NCBI GenBank assembly: GCA_964528595.1
Contig: CAZGTM010000010.1
Coordinates: 25,228 to 89,227, forward strand
Length of the DNA stretch: 64,000 nucleotides
Direction of reading: 5' to 3'
Source of the DNA: CAYFKJ01 sp964528595
GTDB lineage: Bacteria > Pseudomonadota > Alphaproteobacteria > UBA2966
In this document: positions 45,105 to 55,565 of the stretch, in pieces
Layout of the letters: every line of letters begins with the position of its first letter
Numbering within the stretch: position 1 is the stretch's first letter
Notes under the pieces: model-generated
What the model was told of the DNA's origin: nothing
What the model saw: only the letters and a program-made list of their open reading frames with translations
Databases searched by the model: none
Made by a program: the position numbers and the translations under genes

Positions 45105-46301
45105 CTACGGTTCGACAAACCAGGTCTGCTTCGCTCCGTGTCCCTTGATATGGATGGGATCGCGTTTGACGAGGGGAATTCGTCCTCGCAGCCGTTCGGC
45201 AAGATCCTCTCCAACATGGATTTTGCCAATTTCTCCGGTGGTTTCCAGACGAGCGGCCAGGTTCACGGCGTCGCCCCAGACATCGTAATGAAATCGCCGG
45301 GTGCCGACGATCCCGGCGACGACCTCGCCGGCGTTGACGCCGATCCGAATATCGACACCGTGGGAGCGGGCAATGTCGAGAAATTGCTTCGCGGCCTCAA
45401 TCATTTTGACGGCGTGGTCTTCGAGCGGTTGGGGCGCACCGCCCACGACCATGTAGCCGTCGCCGATGGTACGGATTTTTTCAATTCCAGCCTCGTCGCA
45501 AACGTCATCGAAGGCGCTGAAAAGGGCGTTCAGCACATTGACGGTTTCTTCCGGACGTTGCCGGGCCGACATTGCGGTAAACCCCGCGACATCGACAAAC
45601 ATGATGGAGACATCGTCATGCCGGTCGGCAATCGGTTGGTCGGGGTTTTCCTTGAGGCGCTCGGCGATAGCCTCGGGTATGGCGTTGAGCAATAGATCGT
45701 TCGCCTGCCGGTGCGCCACTTCCAGCGCGTCCTCCCCTTTTTCGACCGCCCGTAGGAACAGATAGGCGAAAACAAGGAGCCCCACGCAAACCAGCGAGGC
45801 ATTGGTCATCATGATGAACTTGGGCTCAAATATCTCGTAGCGCAGGGGCAGGTGTTCCTGCACCGCCACGCTGACCAGTAACGCGGCCAGCGAAAAACCG
45901 GCGACCGAATATCGCCATATCCGGTCCTTTCGACGAAAAATCATGAAAGGCGCGACAATCGAATTTACGAAGAAAAGCCAGGTGCCCGAGGCAAAACCGA
46001 AGAGGTAGGTTCCCGCCGCCATTTGAAGGAAAAAAACGCCCAGCAGAACGGCCGCGCCCACGTTCGCTTGGCCCCGGCGGACGAAATGGATCGGGATCAG
46101 AAAGGCTAGTCCGACGAGGGCGTTTTCAAGGCCGAACCACGGCCATCCGGAAAATGAAACGACAATAGCCCAAACCGCCATCAGCAAGGCGGCCACGACC
46201 GAGATGCCCACGATACTGCGAAGGTGCTTCCGGTCCGGCTCCCCGGCGCCTATCTGGTTTGGTATTTCCAGCAGTCGAAGATAGTCTTTGATGATCCCCA
46301 A
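45105..46301 (-). CDS. membrane-bound class III adenylate/guanylate cyclase
   Basis: The product is 398 residues from a TTG at 46301. The N-terminal half (about 25-185) has five or six membrane helices, beginning with a 2TM-like segment (DRKHLRS, GWPWFGLENAL). The cyclase domain follows (about 210-398): MFVDVAGFTAM, EKIRTIGDGYMVVGG, DVWGDAVNLAARLE. All metal and transition-state residues are present. The usual Lys of the ATP-binding KTIGD motif is Arg here. The last 90 bases of intergenic sequence before it show no clear terminator. Confidence 0.87.
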   Translation of the reverse strand: MGIIKDYLRLLEIPNQIGAGEPDRKHLRSIVGISVVAALLMAVWAIVVSFSGWPWFGLENALVGLAFLIPIHFVRRGQANVGAAVLLGVFFLQMAAGTYLFGFASGTWLFFVNSIVAPFMIFRRKDRIWRYSVAGFSLAALLVSVAVQEHLPLRYEIFEPKFIMMTNASLVCVGLLVFAYLFLRAVEKGEDALEVAHRQANDLLLNAIPEAIAERLKENPDQPIADRHDDVSIMFVDVAGFTAMSARQRPEETVNVLNALFSAFDDVCDEAGIEKIRTIGDGYMVVGGAPQPLEDHAVKMIEAAKQFLDIARSHGVDIRIGVNAGEVVAGIVGTRRFHYDVWGDAVNLAARLETTGEIGKIHVGEDLAERLRGRIPLVKRDPIHIKGHGAKQTWFVEP

Positions 46302-46423
46302 ACGCCCCCGCCCGTAGCCGCCTAGACGGCCGATCTGCCACCCGAAGATTTCAGATTACCAAAGGCCTGCAAAGCCAACCAGTGCCAAGCAAGTTTGAGA
46401 GATTGCGCTTGCCCAAACTCTGA

Positions 46424-48106
<1,683 letters not shown>

Positions 48107-48187
48107 GGCGCTGGAAATTCCTTGAGAGTTCGGGTGTGATTTGCGCCGATTTCTAACCCATCAAGAGGGGCAGCGCAACGAGGGCAT

Positions 48188-48254
48188 TAAATGGGGACAG
48201 GTACACTTTTTCACGCCGCCAACTCAGGCGAAAAAGTGTACCTGTCCCCATTTA
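48188..48254. repeat. 25-bp perfect inverted repeat, REP/RAYT-like
   Basis: The left arm (48188-48212) and right arm (48230-48254) are perfect reverse complements: TAAATGGGGACAGGTACA is the start of the left arm and TGTACCTGTCCCCATTTA the end of the right arm, with a 17-base loop. It lies between ettA and the histidine kinase gene. AAATGGGGACAG-type repeats are, to my knowledge, common near REP-associated tyrosine transposases, but no transposase is in the window. It could also stop transcription in both directions. Confidence 0.8.
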
Positions 48255-48275
48255 TTGACGCTATAACCCGTGGCT

Positions 48276-49655
48276 ATGAGTGAGAAAGCCCCCCCTCCTC
48301 CCATGCCGGAAATCGGCCGATTTTCCGGAGAATTCACCGACCGGGACTTGGAGCACGAATTCCGGACGGCCCGTATTGCCGATACCCTGTGGCGTGTGCG
48401 GGCGGTCTCCTGGGTTCTTATCGCTTCGACATTCATGGTTGTTTTTGCGGTCTGGCAAACCCATGGCTGGGGTTCCCGCTTTGCCGAGATCTCGGTCATT
48501 CGCATCATCTACCTGTTGTTCACGGTGGCGTTGCTGATTTACAGCTACCGCACCACCTCATACCGAACGCTGGACAATTTGGTGGCGGTGCTCTCCGTAG
48601 CACTTATCGTACTGGCCCTGATTCTGGGCGCCTACGCCGATCCAGCCAAATTTTCACTGATCGCGCGCAATCTGGTTGCCGTCTCCCTGGCCTACCTGAT
48701 CATGCCGACGCGCCTCACATTCATCGCGGTTTACGCCCTGATCCTGACCGTCATCCTGATTGGCCAGGTGTTCCTGATCCATGAATTCTCAATCCAGGAG
48801 GCCACGGCGGCGGTGGTGTGCGCCATATTCATCAATTTTGCGGGCTATGTGGTCGTCCGGGACAACGCCAAGGGCCGGCGCATCAGCTACGTCCTAGGCC
48901 GGCGGACGGAGGCTTACGCGGCGGCGGCGGAAACCGCCCGGCAAGCGGCGGAGCGGGCCGACCGCTCGAAATCGGAATACCTGGCGGGCCTCAATCACGA
49001 ACTGCGCACGCCCTTGAACGCCGTCATCGGCTTCGGTGAAATCATCCAGCGCGACCAGGACGACGCCACCAGCGAGCGCCAGCGTGAGAGCATCGAACAC
49101 ATCATCACGGCGGGCCGGCACATGACCGAGATCGCCGATCAGGTGCTGGATCTCGCGCGCATGGAGACCGGCCGCATCGAACTTGTCCCCGATCCCGTCG
49201 ACACCGCGTTGATGGTAAAAAGCACGACCGGCCTGATGGAGACGGCTGCGGAGGCGCGCGGTATCAGCATCGAAGCGGCCGTGCCGGAGCCCGCGCCGGT
49301 GGCCTACGCCGATCCCGTGCGGGCCAAGCAAGTGCTGCTGAACCTGCTCAGCAACGCCGTCAAGTACAACCGGGAAAATGGCCGCATCCGCGTTGCGGTT
49401 ATGAATGCCGAAGACTTCGTGCGTTTCGAAATCGCCGATACCGGGGCGGGCATTCCCGCCGAGCGGCACGACGAACTGTTCGAGCCCTTCAACCGGCTCG
49501 ACGCGGCAACGTCGGAGGTCAAAGGCTCGGGCATCGGCCTTTCCATCGCCCGCACCATCGTCGAAGCCATGGGCGGCCGTCTGGGCGTCGACAGCACCGT
49601 CGGCGAGGGCAGCACGTTCTGGTTCGAATTGCCGTCAGCGCAGCAGCAAGCCTAG
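48276..49655 (+). CDS. membrane sensor histidine kinase
   Basis: From the ATG at 48276 the protein is 459 residues (a GTG at 48270 would add two). Five or six membrane helices span residues about 40-195, with no periplasmic domain. A coiled linker leads to HisKA with the His in LNHELRTPLNAVIGFGE and a HATPase domain with DTGAGIPAERHDELFEPF and GSGIGLSIART. No receiver domain is present. It overlaps the convergent hydrolase gene by 4 bases. Confidence 0.9.
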   Translation: MSEKAPPPPMPEIGRFSGEFTDRDLEHEFRTARIADTLWRVRAVSWVLIASTFMVVFAVWQTHGWGSRFAEISVIRIIYLLFTVALLIYSYRTTSYRTLDNLVAVLSVALIVLALILGAYADPAKFSLIARNLVAVSLAYLIMPTRLTFIAVYALILTVILIGQVFLIHEFSIQEATAAVVCAIFINFAGYVVVRDNAKGRRISYVLGRRTEAYAAAAETARQAAERADRSKSEYLAGLNHELRTPLNAVIGFGEIIQRDQDDATSERQRESIEHIITAGRHMTEIADQVLDLARMETGRIELVPDPVDTALMVKSTTGLMETAAEARGISIEAAVPEPAPVAYADPVRAKQVLLNLLSNAVKYNRENGRIRVAVMNAEDFVRFEIADTGAGIPAERHDELFEPFNRLDAATSEVKGSGIGLSIARTIVEAMGGRLGVDSTVGEGSTFWFELPSAQQQA

Positions 49656-50545
49656 ATTTTCGCCAGCCAGTCCGCCGTTTCGGCCCACAGGGTGTCGCGC
49701 AAACCATCCTTGAAGAAGCCGAAGTGTCCGATGGCCGGGCGGCCGACGTCGCGCGGGTGGACGTGCCGCCAGGTGATATCGGCATTCTCGTAGCGCCCCA
49801 TGACGCCCTCGCGGGCGTGGGCCGCGACATAGGTGTCGTCCTCGAAGCTGATGGCGAGGATGGGCGCCTCGAACGCCGCATAGCCGGAGAGATCGAGGCT
49901 CGGATCGCCGAACAGGTAGTCCGGGTGGCGCACCCATTGCGACCACTGCAGCGCGACATCGCGCGGCAGGTCGGTGAAACCGACGTTGGTGCCGGGGAAA
50001 TGGCCCAGCAGGCGCGCCATGCCGGGCATGAGGACGTAGACCAGAAGGGACACCATGAAACGGCGGTGAAGCTGGCGCAAACCCCGCCAATGGCGTGGAT
50101 TGCCGGCGATGGCTGCAACGCCGATAAAGCCTTCGACCAGGTGTGCGTTGGGGGCGAGGCCCAGGGTCTGGCCGCCGGCGGAATGGCCGACGGTGAAGAG
50201 CTTTGTGTCCGGCCAGCGCGCCTTGGCCCAGGCGAAGACGCCGGCCATGTCGCGCTCCGCCCAGTCGCTCATGCGGCCGGGAAAGCCTTTCAGGTTCTTG
50301 GGACGCGAACCGCCGTTGCCGCGGACGTCGTAGGTCACGACGGCGAAGCCGCGGCCGGCCAGATAGTCCGCATAGGCGCGGTAGAACCCGCGCGGCACGC
50401 CCAGCGCCGGATTGATAACGACGGCGCCCAGCGGCGCAGATGCCGGTTCGAAGACCGTCGCCGCCAGCTCAAAACCGTCCGTCGCGGCAATGGTCAGGTC
50501 TCCGCCTGTGGAATCGGTATCCTCTGTTAAATCAGCCTGGGTCAT
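49652..50545 (-). CDS. alpha/beta hydrolase (serine aminopeptidase-like)
   Basis: The 297-residue protein begins with a cap-like strand region and has the hydrolase core: VINPALGVPRGFYRAYADYLA, VVTYDVRGNGGS, nucleophile elbow GHSAGG, an Asp in ISFEDDTYV and a His in GHFGFFKDG. These features form a Ser-Asp-His triad. The group is often annotated as a predicted alpha/beta hydrolase (COG4757-like). A palindromic operator and compact promoter lie right before the ATG. Confidence 0.85.
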   Translation of the reverse strand: MTQADLTEDTDSTGGDLTIAATDGFELAATVFEPASAPLGAVVINPALGVPRGFYRAYADYLAGRGFAVVTYDVRGNGGSRPKNLKGFPGRMSDWAERDMAGVFAWAKARWPDTKLFTVGHSAGGQTLGLAPNAHLVEGFIGVAAIAGNPRHWRGLRQLHRRFMVSLLVYVLMPGMARLLGHFPGTNVGFTDLPRDVALQWSQWVRHPDYLFGDPSLDLSGYAAFEAPILAISFEDDTYVAAHAREGVMGRYENADITWRHVHPRDVGRPAIGHFGFFKDGLRDTLWAETADWLAKI

Positions 50546-50552
50546 GGTGATG

Positions 50553-50583
50553 ATTGTAAGTTGACGTTTACGTAAACGTCAAC
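50553..50583 (-). promoter_or_regulatory. 24-bp perfect palindrome over a promoter, next to the hydrolase start
   Basis: GTTGACGTTTACGTAAACGTCAAC at 50560-50583 is a perfect 24-base palindrome (shown by positions: half-site GTTGACGTTTAC, then its complement). It overlaps -35 TTGACG (50582-50577) and sits just upstream of -10 TACAAT (50558-50553), 18 bases apart. Transcription would begin about base 50546, one base before the ATG at 50545, so the mRNA may be leaderless. The half-site resembles ACGT-containing operators such as those reported for LiuR, which is a recollection and not verified. Confidence 0.7.
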
Positions 50584-50610
50584 CTGTCTTGGAACACGTG
50601 AACGCGGCGG

Positions 50611-52008
50611 TCACACCACGCTCGGTCCTGCCCCGGCGCCGCTTTTAATCAATTCGGCAATCACGCCGACCCCCCGGGTCATGCGTTCCCGGTCGGGCTC
50701 GCAGCCCAGAGAGAGGCGCACCGCCTGCGGCGCGGCCTGCTGGCCGACGGCGAAGACCTCGCCGCTCAGGATCTTGACGCCCCGCTTTTCCGCAGCGATT
50801 CGCAGGTCGTCGGCCCGCCAGGGCGGCGGCAGCGGCAGCCAGACGTGCAGGCCCATGGGATCGGCCTTGTAGGTCAATCCCGACAGGATACGGGCGGCGA
50901 TTTGTTGGCGCGCCCGCGTCTCGCCGCGTTGCCAGGCGTTGAGGTGATCCGCCGTTCCGTCCGTGATCCAACGCCGCGCGATGTCCGCCATCAGCGGCGG
51001 CGGCATCCAGCACGACATATGCACCGCCGTGCGTACCGCATCCTGCAACGCCTCCGGCGCCCGGACGAAGCCCACGCGCAGCCAGGGCGCCAGGCTCTTT
51101 GACACGCTCGTCAGGAACAACGTGCGGTCCGGCGCATAGGCGGCAAGGGGCGGCGGGCGCCGGTCGGGCAGGAAACCGAAGACGTCGTCCTCGATGATTT
51201 TAAGATCATGCCGCCGGGCCACGTCGGCGATGCGGCGGCGGCGGTCCTCCGGCATGGTGGCGGTCGTCGGGCTGTGCAGCGTGGGCATACAATAAAGCAC
51301 GCCGGCCCGCGCGCCCCGGCAGGCCTCATCGAGCGCCTCGGGCAACAGGCCGTCGCCATCCATCGCCACGGGATGAAGCTTGAGATCGAGGTGCAGGGCA
51401 ATCTGTTTCAGCGGCGGATAAGTCAGATCCTCGACCAAAACGACGTCACCGGGCCGCGTCGTCGCCATCAACGCCACCAGAACGCCGTGCTGGGCGCCCA
51501 CCGTGACGATAATGTCGTCCGATGTCGCCTTCAAACCCAGGCGCCCCACCCACTGGGCGCCGGCGTCGGCTTGGGCGGCCACCTGATCGTCGGCGCGGTA
51601 ATCGAGTAACGGGCCGAGATCGGGCTCGCGGCCCAGGCGGGTGAGGGTTTCGGCCAGCCGGCGCGGCGCTTCGCCCATCGTCGGCAGGTTCATGGTGAGA
51701 TCGATCAGATCTCCGGAGCGAACCGGTCGGAACAGGGCGGCGGGCGTATCGTCCGTTGCAGAACCCAGTCCGCGAACAAATGTTCCGCGCCCGACCTCGC
51801 CGTAAACCAGTCCGCGGCGGCCGGCCTCGGCATAGGCCCGTGTGACGGTACTCAGGGAAAGACCGAGATCGTAGGCCAGGTCCCGCTGCGCCGGCAGCTT
51901 CTCATTGTCGGCAAGGTCGCCCTTGTCGGCGGCCTCGGCAATCGCATCCGCCAGAGCCAGATATTTCGGCCCGCTGCGGCCGATTAAGTCGGGTAGCCAT
52001 ATTGTCAT
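50611..52008 (-). CDS. MocR-type GntR/aminotransferase-fold transcriptional regulator
   Basis: The 465-residue protein has an N-terminal GntR winged helix (about 1-75; PAQRDLAYDLGLSLSTVTRAY) and an aminotransferase class I domain (about 115-450) with the PLP lysine in TSVSKSLAPWLR. This is the MocR/PdxR layout. It is divergent from a class III aminotransferase gene with 84 bases between start codons, which makes it the likely regulator of that gene. The effector is perhaps PLP or an amine. Confidence 0.9.
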   Translation of the reverse strand: MTIWLPDLIGRSGPKYLALADAIAEAADKGDLADNEKLPAQRDLAYDLGLSLSTVTRAYAEAGRRGLVYGEVGRGTFVRGLGSATDDTPAALFRPVRSGDLIDLTMNLPTMGEAPRRLAETLTRLGREPDLGPLLDYRADDQVAAQADAGAQWVGRLGLKATSDDIIVTVGAQHGVLVALMATTRPGDVVLVEDLTYPPLKQIALHLDLKLHPVAMDGDGLLPEALDEACRGARAGVLYCMPTLHSPTTATMPEDRRRRIADVARRHDLKIIEDDVFGFLPDRRPPPLAAYAPDRTLFLTSVSKSLAPWLRVGFVRAPEALQDAVRTAVHMSCWMPPPLMADIARRWITDGTADHLNAWQRGETRARQQIAARILSGLTYKADPMGLHVWLPLPPPWRADDLRIAAEKRGVKILSGEVFAVGQQAAPQAVRLSLGCEPDRERMTRGVGVIAELIKSGAGAGPSVV

Positions 52009-52023
52009 GAAGACAATAAATAC

Positions 52024-52060
52024 ATTGCTTTGTTATTCCGGTCAATAATATGAATGCAAT
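52024..52060. promoter_or_regulatory. inverted repeats in the MocR/aminotransferase intergenic region
   Basis: TTATT (52033-52037) and AATAA (52044-52048) flank a 6-base centre, with outer ATTGC (52024-52028) and GCAAT (52056-52060). This nested symmetry in an AT-rich 84-base divergent region is a candidate MocR binding site. The spacing of the outer arms is not symmetrical. Confidence 0.4.
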
Positions 52061-52092
52061 ATGGAATTTTCATCCACCTTTCGAGGCTCGTC

Positions 52093-53499
52093 ATGCAAGA
52101 TGTAACCAACCGGCAAATACTTGACATACCGGCGGATTCAGAGACAATCGACACAAAAATCGGCGGTTTCCAAGAGGCGTTTTACGCCAAAGGCAATATC
52201 GCCCCCACGCCCCTCATTGAACGAGCCGAGGGTATATACATGTGGGATAGTGAAGACAATGAATACATTGATGCGTCCTCCGGCCCGATGGTCAGCGGCA
52301 TCGGGCACGGCAATGCGCGCGTCGCCGAAGCCATGGCGGACCAGGCCCGCCGGATGGAATACGCCTATACCCGCGTCGCCCGCAACCGGCCCAATTGGGA
52401 TTACGCCGAGCGCCTCGCCGGGCTGGCCGGACCCGGCTTCGAGCGGGTCGGCCTGGCGTCAGGCGGCAGCGAAGCCGTCGACAACGCGCTCAAATTCGTC
52501 CGCCAGTACGCCGTGGCCACCGGCCAGCCCGCCAAACGCCACATCATCTCATGCCAGCCCTCCTACCACGGCGCCACCATCAGCACCCTGGCCGTCAGCG
52601 GGGATGACGCTTTCACGGTGTTTCTCGAGGGATTTGCCCAAACCTCGGCCAAGATACCCGCGCCGTTCAGCTATCGCCTGCCCGCGGACCACTCCAGGGA
52701 AAGCTACGCGACGGCCTGCGCCGACGCCCTGGAGGCGAAAATTTTGGAATTGGGCGCGGAAAACACGCTGGCCTTTATTTTCGAACCGGTCGGCGGCCTC
52801 TCCACCGGCTGCGTTGTGCCGCCGGCGCGTTATTTCCGCCGTGTCCGCGATATCTGCGATGCCCATGGCGTTTTCCTCATCTTCGACGAAGTATTGTGCG
52901 GGGCGGGCCGGACCGGCAAATTCCTGGCGGCCCACCACTGGCCCGACGCCCTGCCCGACATCGTCGTCAAGGCCAAGGGCCTCGGCGCCGGTTATGCGCC
53001 GCTGGGCGCCATGCTGGCGCCGGCCCGCCTAGTGGACGAACTGGCGGGTCTGACGGGTTGCGAGTTCAGCTATTCCTACAACGCCCATCCCGTCAGTTGC
53101 GCCGCCGGACTGGCGGTCCTGGACGAATACGTTGGATCGAACCTGGTACAGGCCGCCGAAGTCCAGGGCCGCGCCGTGCGCGCCGGCTTGAAAGCGTTGC
53201 AGCAACGTTATCCGGTGATCGGCGACATCCGCGGCCTCGGCCTGTTGCTCGCGGTCGAACTGGTGGCCGATCCGCTGACCAAGGCTCCCTTGCCGGCGGA
53301 ACTGAAACCGACGGAGAAAATCCGCATCCACGGCCTCAACAACGGCGTCATGCTCTACTCCCGCGCCACCTCGGGCTGCAAGTACGGCCACTGGTTCATC
53401 GTCTCGCCGCCGCTCAACATCACGGACGACGAATGCGCCGAGATGCTCCGCCGCATTGACCGCACGCTGGCCGATTTCTGCGGCGAAATGGAAATTTGA
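52093..53499 (+). CDS. class III PLP-dependent aminotransferase
   Basis: The 468-residue enzyme starts at the ATG at 52093. Class III signatures are present: SSGPMVSGIGHGNARVAEAM near the N-terminus, LIFDEVLCGAGRTGKFLA and VVKAKGLGAGYAPLGAMLA with the PLP-binding Lys. The amino-donor, such as an omega-amino acid or a polyamine-like amine, cannot be told from sequence. Divergent MocR regulator and short operator region suggest induction by an amine. Confidence 0.9.
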   Translation: MQDVTNRQILDIPADSETIDTKIGGFQEAFYAKGNIAPTPLIERAEGIYMWDSEDNEYIDASSGPMVSGIGHGNARVAEAMADQARRMEYAYTRVARNRPNWDYAERLAGLAGPGFERVGLASGGSEAVDNALKFVRQYAVATGQPAKRHIISCQPSYHGATISTLAVSGDDAFTVFLEGFAQTSAKIPAPFSYRLPADHSRESYATACADALEAKILELGAENTLAFIFEPVGGLSTGCVVPPARYFRRVRDICDAHGVFLIFDEVLCGAGRTGKFLAAHHWPDALPDIVVKAKGLGAGYAPLGAMLAPARLVDELAGLTGCEFSYSYNAHPVSCAAGLAVLDEYVGSNLVQAAEVQGRAVRAGLKALQQRYPVIGDIRGLGLLLAVELVADPLTKAPLPAELKPTEKIRIHGLNNGVMLYSRATSGCKYGHWFIVSPPLNITDDECAEMLRRIDRTLADFCGEMEI

Positions 53500-53500
53500 C

Positions 53501-54148
53501 CTAGCTGTCCGGTTTCAGATAGTCCGGCAACTCAACGCCGTCCATGATCCGGGGATCGGGGATCGGTTGGCCGAAACCGGTGACGGTCGGCAGGACGCCG
53601 GCCCAGACGGGATCGTCGTAGTCCTCCTCGTCGTCGACCGGCGGGCCGGTGCGAATCTTGGCGGAGGCCTCGTCGATCTGCATGGAAACCACCGTCGTGG
53701 CCTTGAGTTCCTGGTCCTGATTGGCGCGCAATTCGTCCCAACGGCCGGGCCAGAGCCGCTCCATCATGACCTTGAGCGCGGCTTCCTTTTCGTCCTGGCC
53801 GCTGATTTCGGAGGCCTTTCCGAAGGCCATGACGGCGCGGTAGTTGCCGCTGTGGTGAAAGGGCGAACGGGCCAGCACATAACCGTCGAACAGGGCGGCC
53901 GTCAGGCAGACCGGCACGCCCTGCTTGACCGTGCGCAGCATGCGGCTGGCGCTGGAACCGTGCCAGTAGATGCGGTCCGAATTTCGCCAGTGAAAGGTCG
54001 GCGTGACATAGGGCTGACCGTCGATGACGTACCCCACATGGCACATGGGCGCCGCGTCGAGAACTTCGAACACGGTCTGGTAATCATAGGATCCCCGCAA
54101 ATGCGCACGTTTAACGCGGGCCCGTTCGGTGGGCTCGTAAGCTGTCAT
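53501..54148 (-). CDS. PPOX-fold flavin-binding protein (NimA-like)
   Basis: The 215-residue protein starts at the ATG at 54148 (GGGAGAAC upstream; 54151 is also possible). The split-barrel pyridoxamine 5'-phosphate oxidase-like fold shows MCHVGYVIDGQPYVTPTFHWR, an IYWHGSSASRML segment and FHHSGNYRAVMAFGKASE. This group binds FMN or heme and is often annotated as nitroimidazole-resistance-like. The next gene downstream on the same strand is none; the YbaK-like gene lies upstream by 20 bases. Confidence 0.82.
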   Translation of the reverse strand: MTAYEPTERARVKRAHLRGSYDYQTVFEVLDAAPMCHVGYVIDGQPYVTPTFHWRNSDRIYWHGSSASRMLRTVKQGVPVCLTAALFDGYVLARSPFHHSGNYRAVMAFGKASEISGQDEKEAALKVMMERLWPGRWDELRANQDQELKATTVVSMQIDEASAKIRTGPPVDDEEDYDDPVWAGVLPTVTGFGQPIPDPRIMDGVELPDYLKPDS

Positions 54149-54168
54149 CATGTTCTCCCTTGAACTAC

Positions 54169-54660
54169 TCAAGCGGCCGGCTTGGCCAGATCTTCGACGA
54201 TTTCGCTGTTGGCCAGGCGTTCGAAATAGACCGGCTCGACGATCACTTTCTGTGATCGGGTGCCGCCGCCAAGAATCACGCGGTCAAACGCCATGACGCG
54301 GGCGTCAACCCAGACGTCAAGGCCGTCGGGCAGGGCGATGGGCGTCACGCCGCCGATCTCCATGCCGGTGATGGCTTTGGTCTCATCTGGCCCGGCGAAA
54401 CTGGCCTTGCGGGCGCCCAGCTTCTTGCGCACCACCTTGTTGACGTCGAGCCGCGTGTTGGCCAAAACGATGCACAGCGCGAACTTTTCCTCCCCCGTCT
54501 TGGACCGAACCAAAATGGCGTTGGCCGAATTGTCGAGGGAATAGCCGTAGTGGTCGCAGAACACGGCGGTGTCGGCCAGTTCGGGATCGCAGGCGATGAT
54601 TTCAAAGGCGGCGCCGGAAGTTTCCAGCGCCGTCCGTATGTTGTCTTCCAATTCAGCCAT
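54169..54660 (-). CDS. YbaK/ProX-type aminoacyl-tRNA deacylase-like protein
   Basis: The 163-residue product starts at the ATG at 54660, preceded by GGAGGACCAA. The YbaK fold shows ALCIVLANTRLDVNKVVRKKLGARKASF, KAITGMEIGGVTP and ALPDGLDVWVDARVM, with the lysine and GG loop conserved. Family members hydrolyse mischarged tRNA such as Cys-tRNA-Pro or Ala-tRNA-Pro. Which one this protein edits is not clear. It is probably cotranscribed with the PPOX gene 20 bases downstream. Confidence 0.85.
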   Translation of the reverse strand: MAELEDNIRTALETSGAAFEIIACDPELADTAVFCDHYGYSLDNSANAILVRSKTGEEKFALCIVLANTRLDVNKVVRKKLGARKASFAGPDETKAITGMEIGGVTPIALPDGLDVWVDARVMAFDRVILGGGTRSQKVIVEPVYFERLANSEIVEDLAKPAA

Positions 54661-54687
54661 TTGGTCCTCCCCGCACCGCTTATAGGT

Positions 54688-54718
54688 TTTGTCCCAATGA
54701 GGTGCAAGACCGTGTAGA
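54688..54718 (+). promoter_or_regulatory. upstream motif shared with the paralogous gene at 26743
   Basis: TTTGTCCCAA at 54688-54697 and ACCGTGTAGA at 54709-54718 repeat the blocks found at 26677-26708. TAGAAT (54715-54720) is a good -10 candidate 31 bases before the ATG. Confidence 0.5.
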
Positions 54719-54751
54719 ATAAGCCCACAAGGTCGTCGGAGGGAGTTCGTC

Positions 54752-55558
54752 ATGATTTCGTTATCATTCCGAGCGTTGTTGCCGATCGTTGTTGCTTTCT
54801 TGGCCCTGTCGGGATTTGCCCGCACCGCCCATGCCGAACCGCAGATTTTAGGCGTGGTGGCGACTTCGGCGCCGATCCCCATGCGCTGCGACGGCACGGA
54901 ATGCGTCGCATACCTTGCGACCTTCTGCCTTGAACCCGACCGTCCCCAGCCCCCTTACGGCCTGACCTACCGGCCTGCAAAACCCGGCCACGTGCAAATT
55001 TCGACGCTGGCCTCCGACGGACGGCATCGCCCGGTCGGTACCAGCGCCAGATTTTCGGCGGAATACTATTACACCGCCGTCAAAGTCGCGGTCCCGGCCG
55101 GCGAGCTCCAGCCTGGCATTGACGGCAAGGTATACCTCTCCGCCGTCAAAGGCGCTGCCCTGATGCCCGACCCGATACCGGGGGATGCGGATTTCCATTC
55201 GGACGAGGAAATCGACCGTGCCCTCTCATCGTCACGGCAATTGGCGTCCGCATTTTTTGAAGGCGGCCATGCCGATGTCGAAGGCGCCCTGCTGGTCAAC
55301 CGAACGCTCGGCAACCTGCCGGCTTCGGGCCGGGCCGACGTCAAAACCCGCCTAGGCGCCTGGAGCAACGCCGTTGACGGCAGCGGTGCGATCAGCACCG
55401 AGGGTCTGGCGAAAGGCAGAAGCGTGTTCAAGACCTGTATGACGAGCGTTGATCTCGGGGTCTATTCCAACATGCGGCGCTGCCTCAACAAGCGAAACGG
55501 TGAACTCCTGGGTCACCGGACGGCCGATTTCTGGAAGGCCCTGCAAGCCGGCAGCTAA
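54752..55558 (+). CDS. cysteine-rich secreted protein of unknown family, paralogue B
   Basis: The 268-residue protein starts at the ATG at 54752 behind GGAGGG. The signal peptide ends near RTAHAEP. The mature N-terminus, EPQILGVVATSAPIPMRC, is almost identical to paralogue A at 26743-27540, and the match continues over the length, with cysteines in TEC, FCLEPDR, KTCMTSV and RRCLNKRN conserved, and the same C-terminal WKALQAGS-type ending. No known domain was recognised. It converges with the hybrid kinase gene, with 7 bases between stops. Confidence 0.75.
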   Translation: MISLSFRALLPIVVAFLALSGFARTAHAEPQILGVVATSAPIPMRCDGTECVAYLATFCLEPDRPQPPYGLTYRPAKPGHVQISTLASDGRHRPVGTSARFSAEYYYTAVKVAVPAGELQPGIDGKVYLSAVKGAALMPDPIPGDADFHSDEEIDRALSSSRQLASAFFEGGHADVEGALLVNRTLGNLPASGRADVKTRLGAWSNAVDGSGAISTEGLAKGRSVFKTCMTSVDLGVYSNMRRCLNKRNGELLGHRTADFWKALQAGS

Positions 55559-55565
55559 TAACACT

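Noticed and set aside
44942..45148. 68-codon open frame on the plus strand
   Set aside because: No ribosome-binding site or family pattern, and it runs into the cyclase gene on the other strand.
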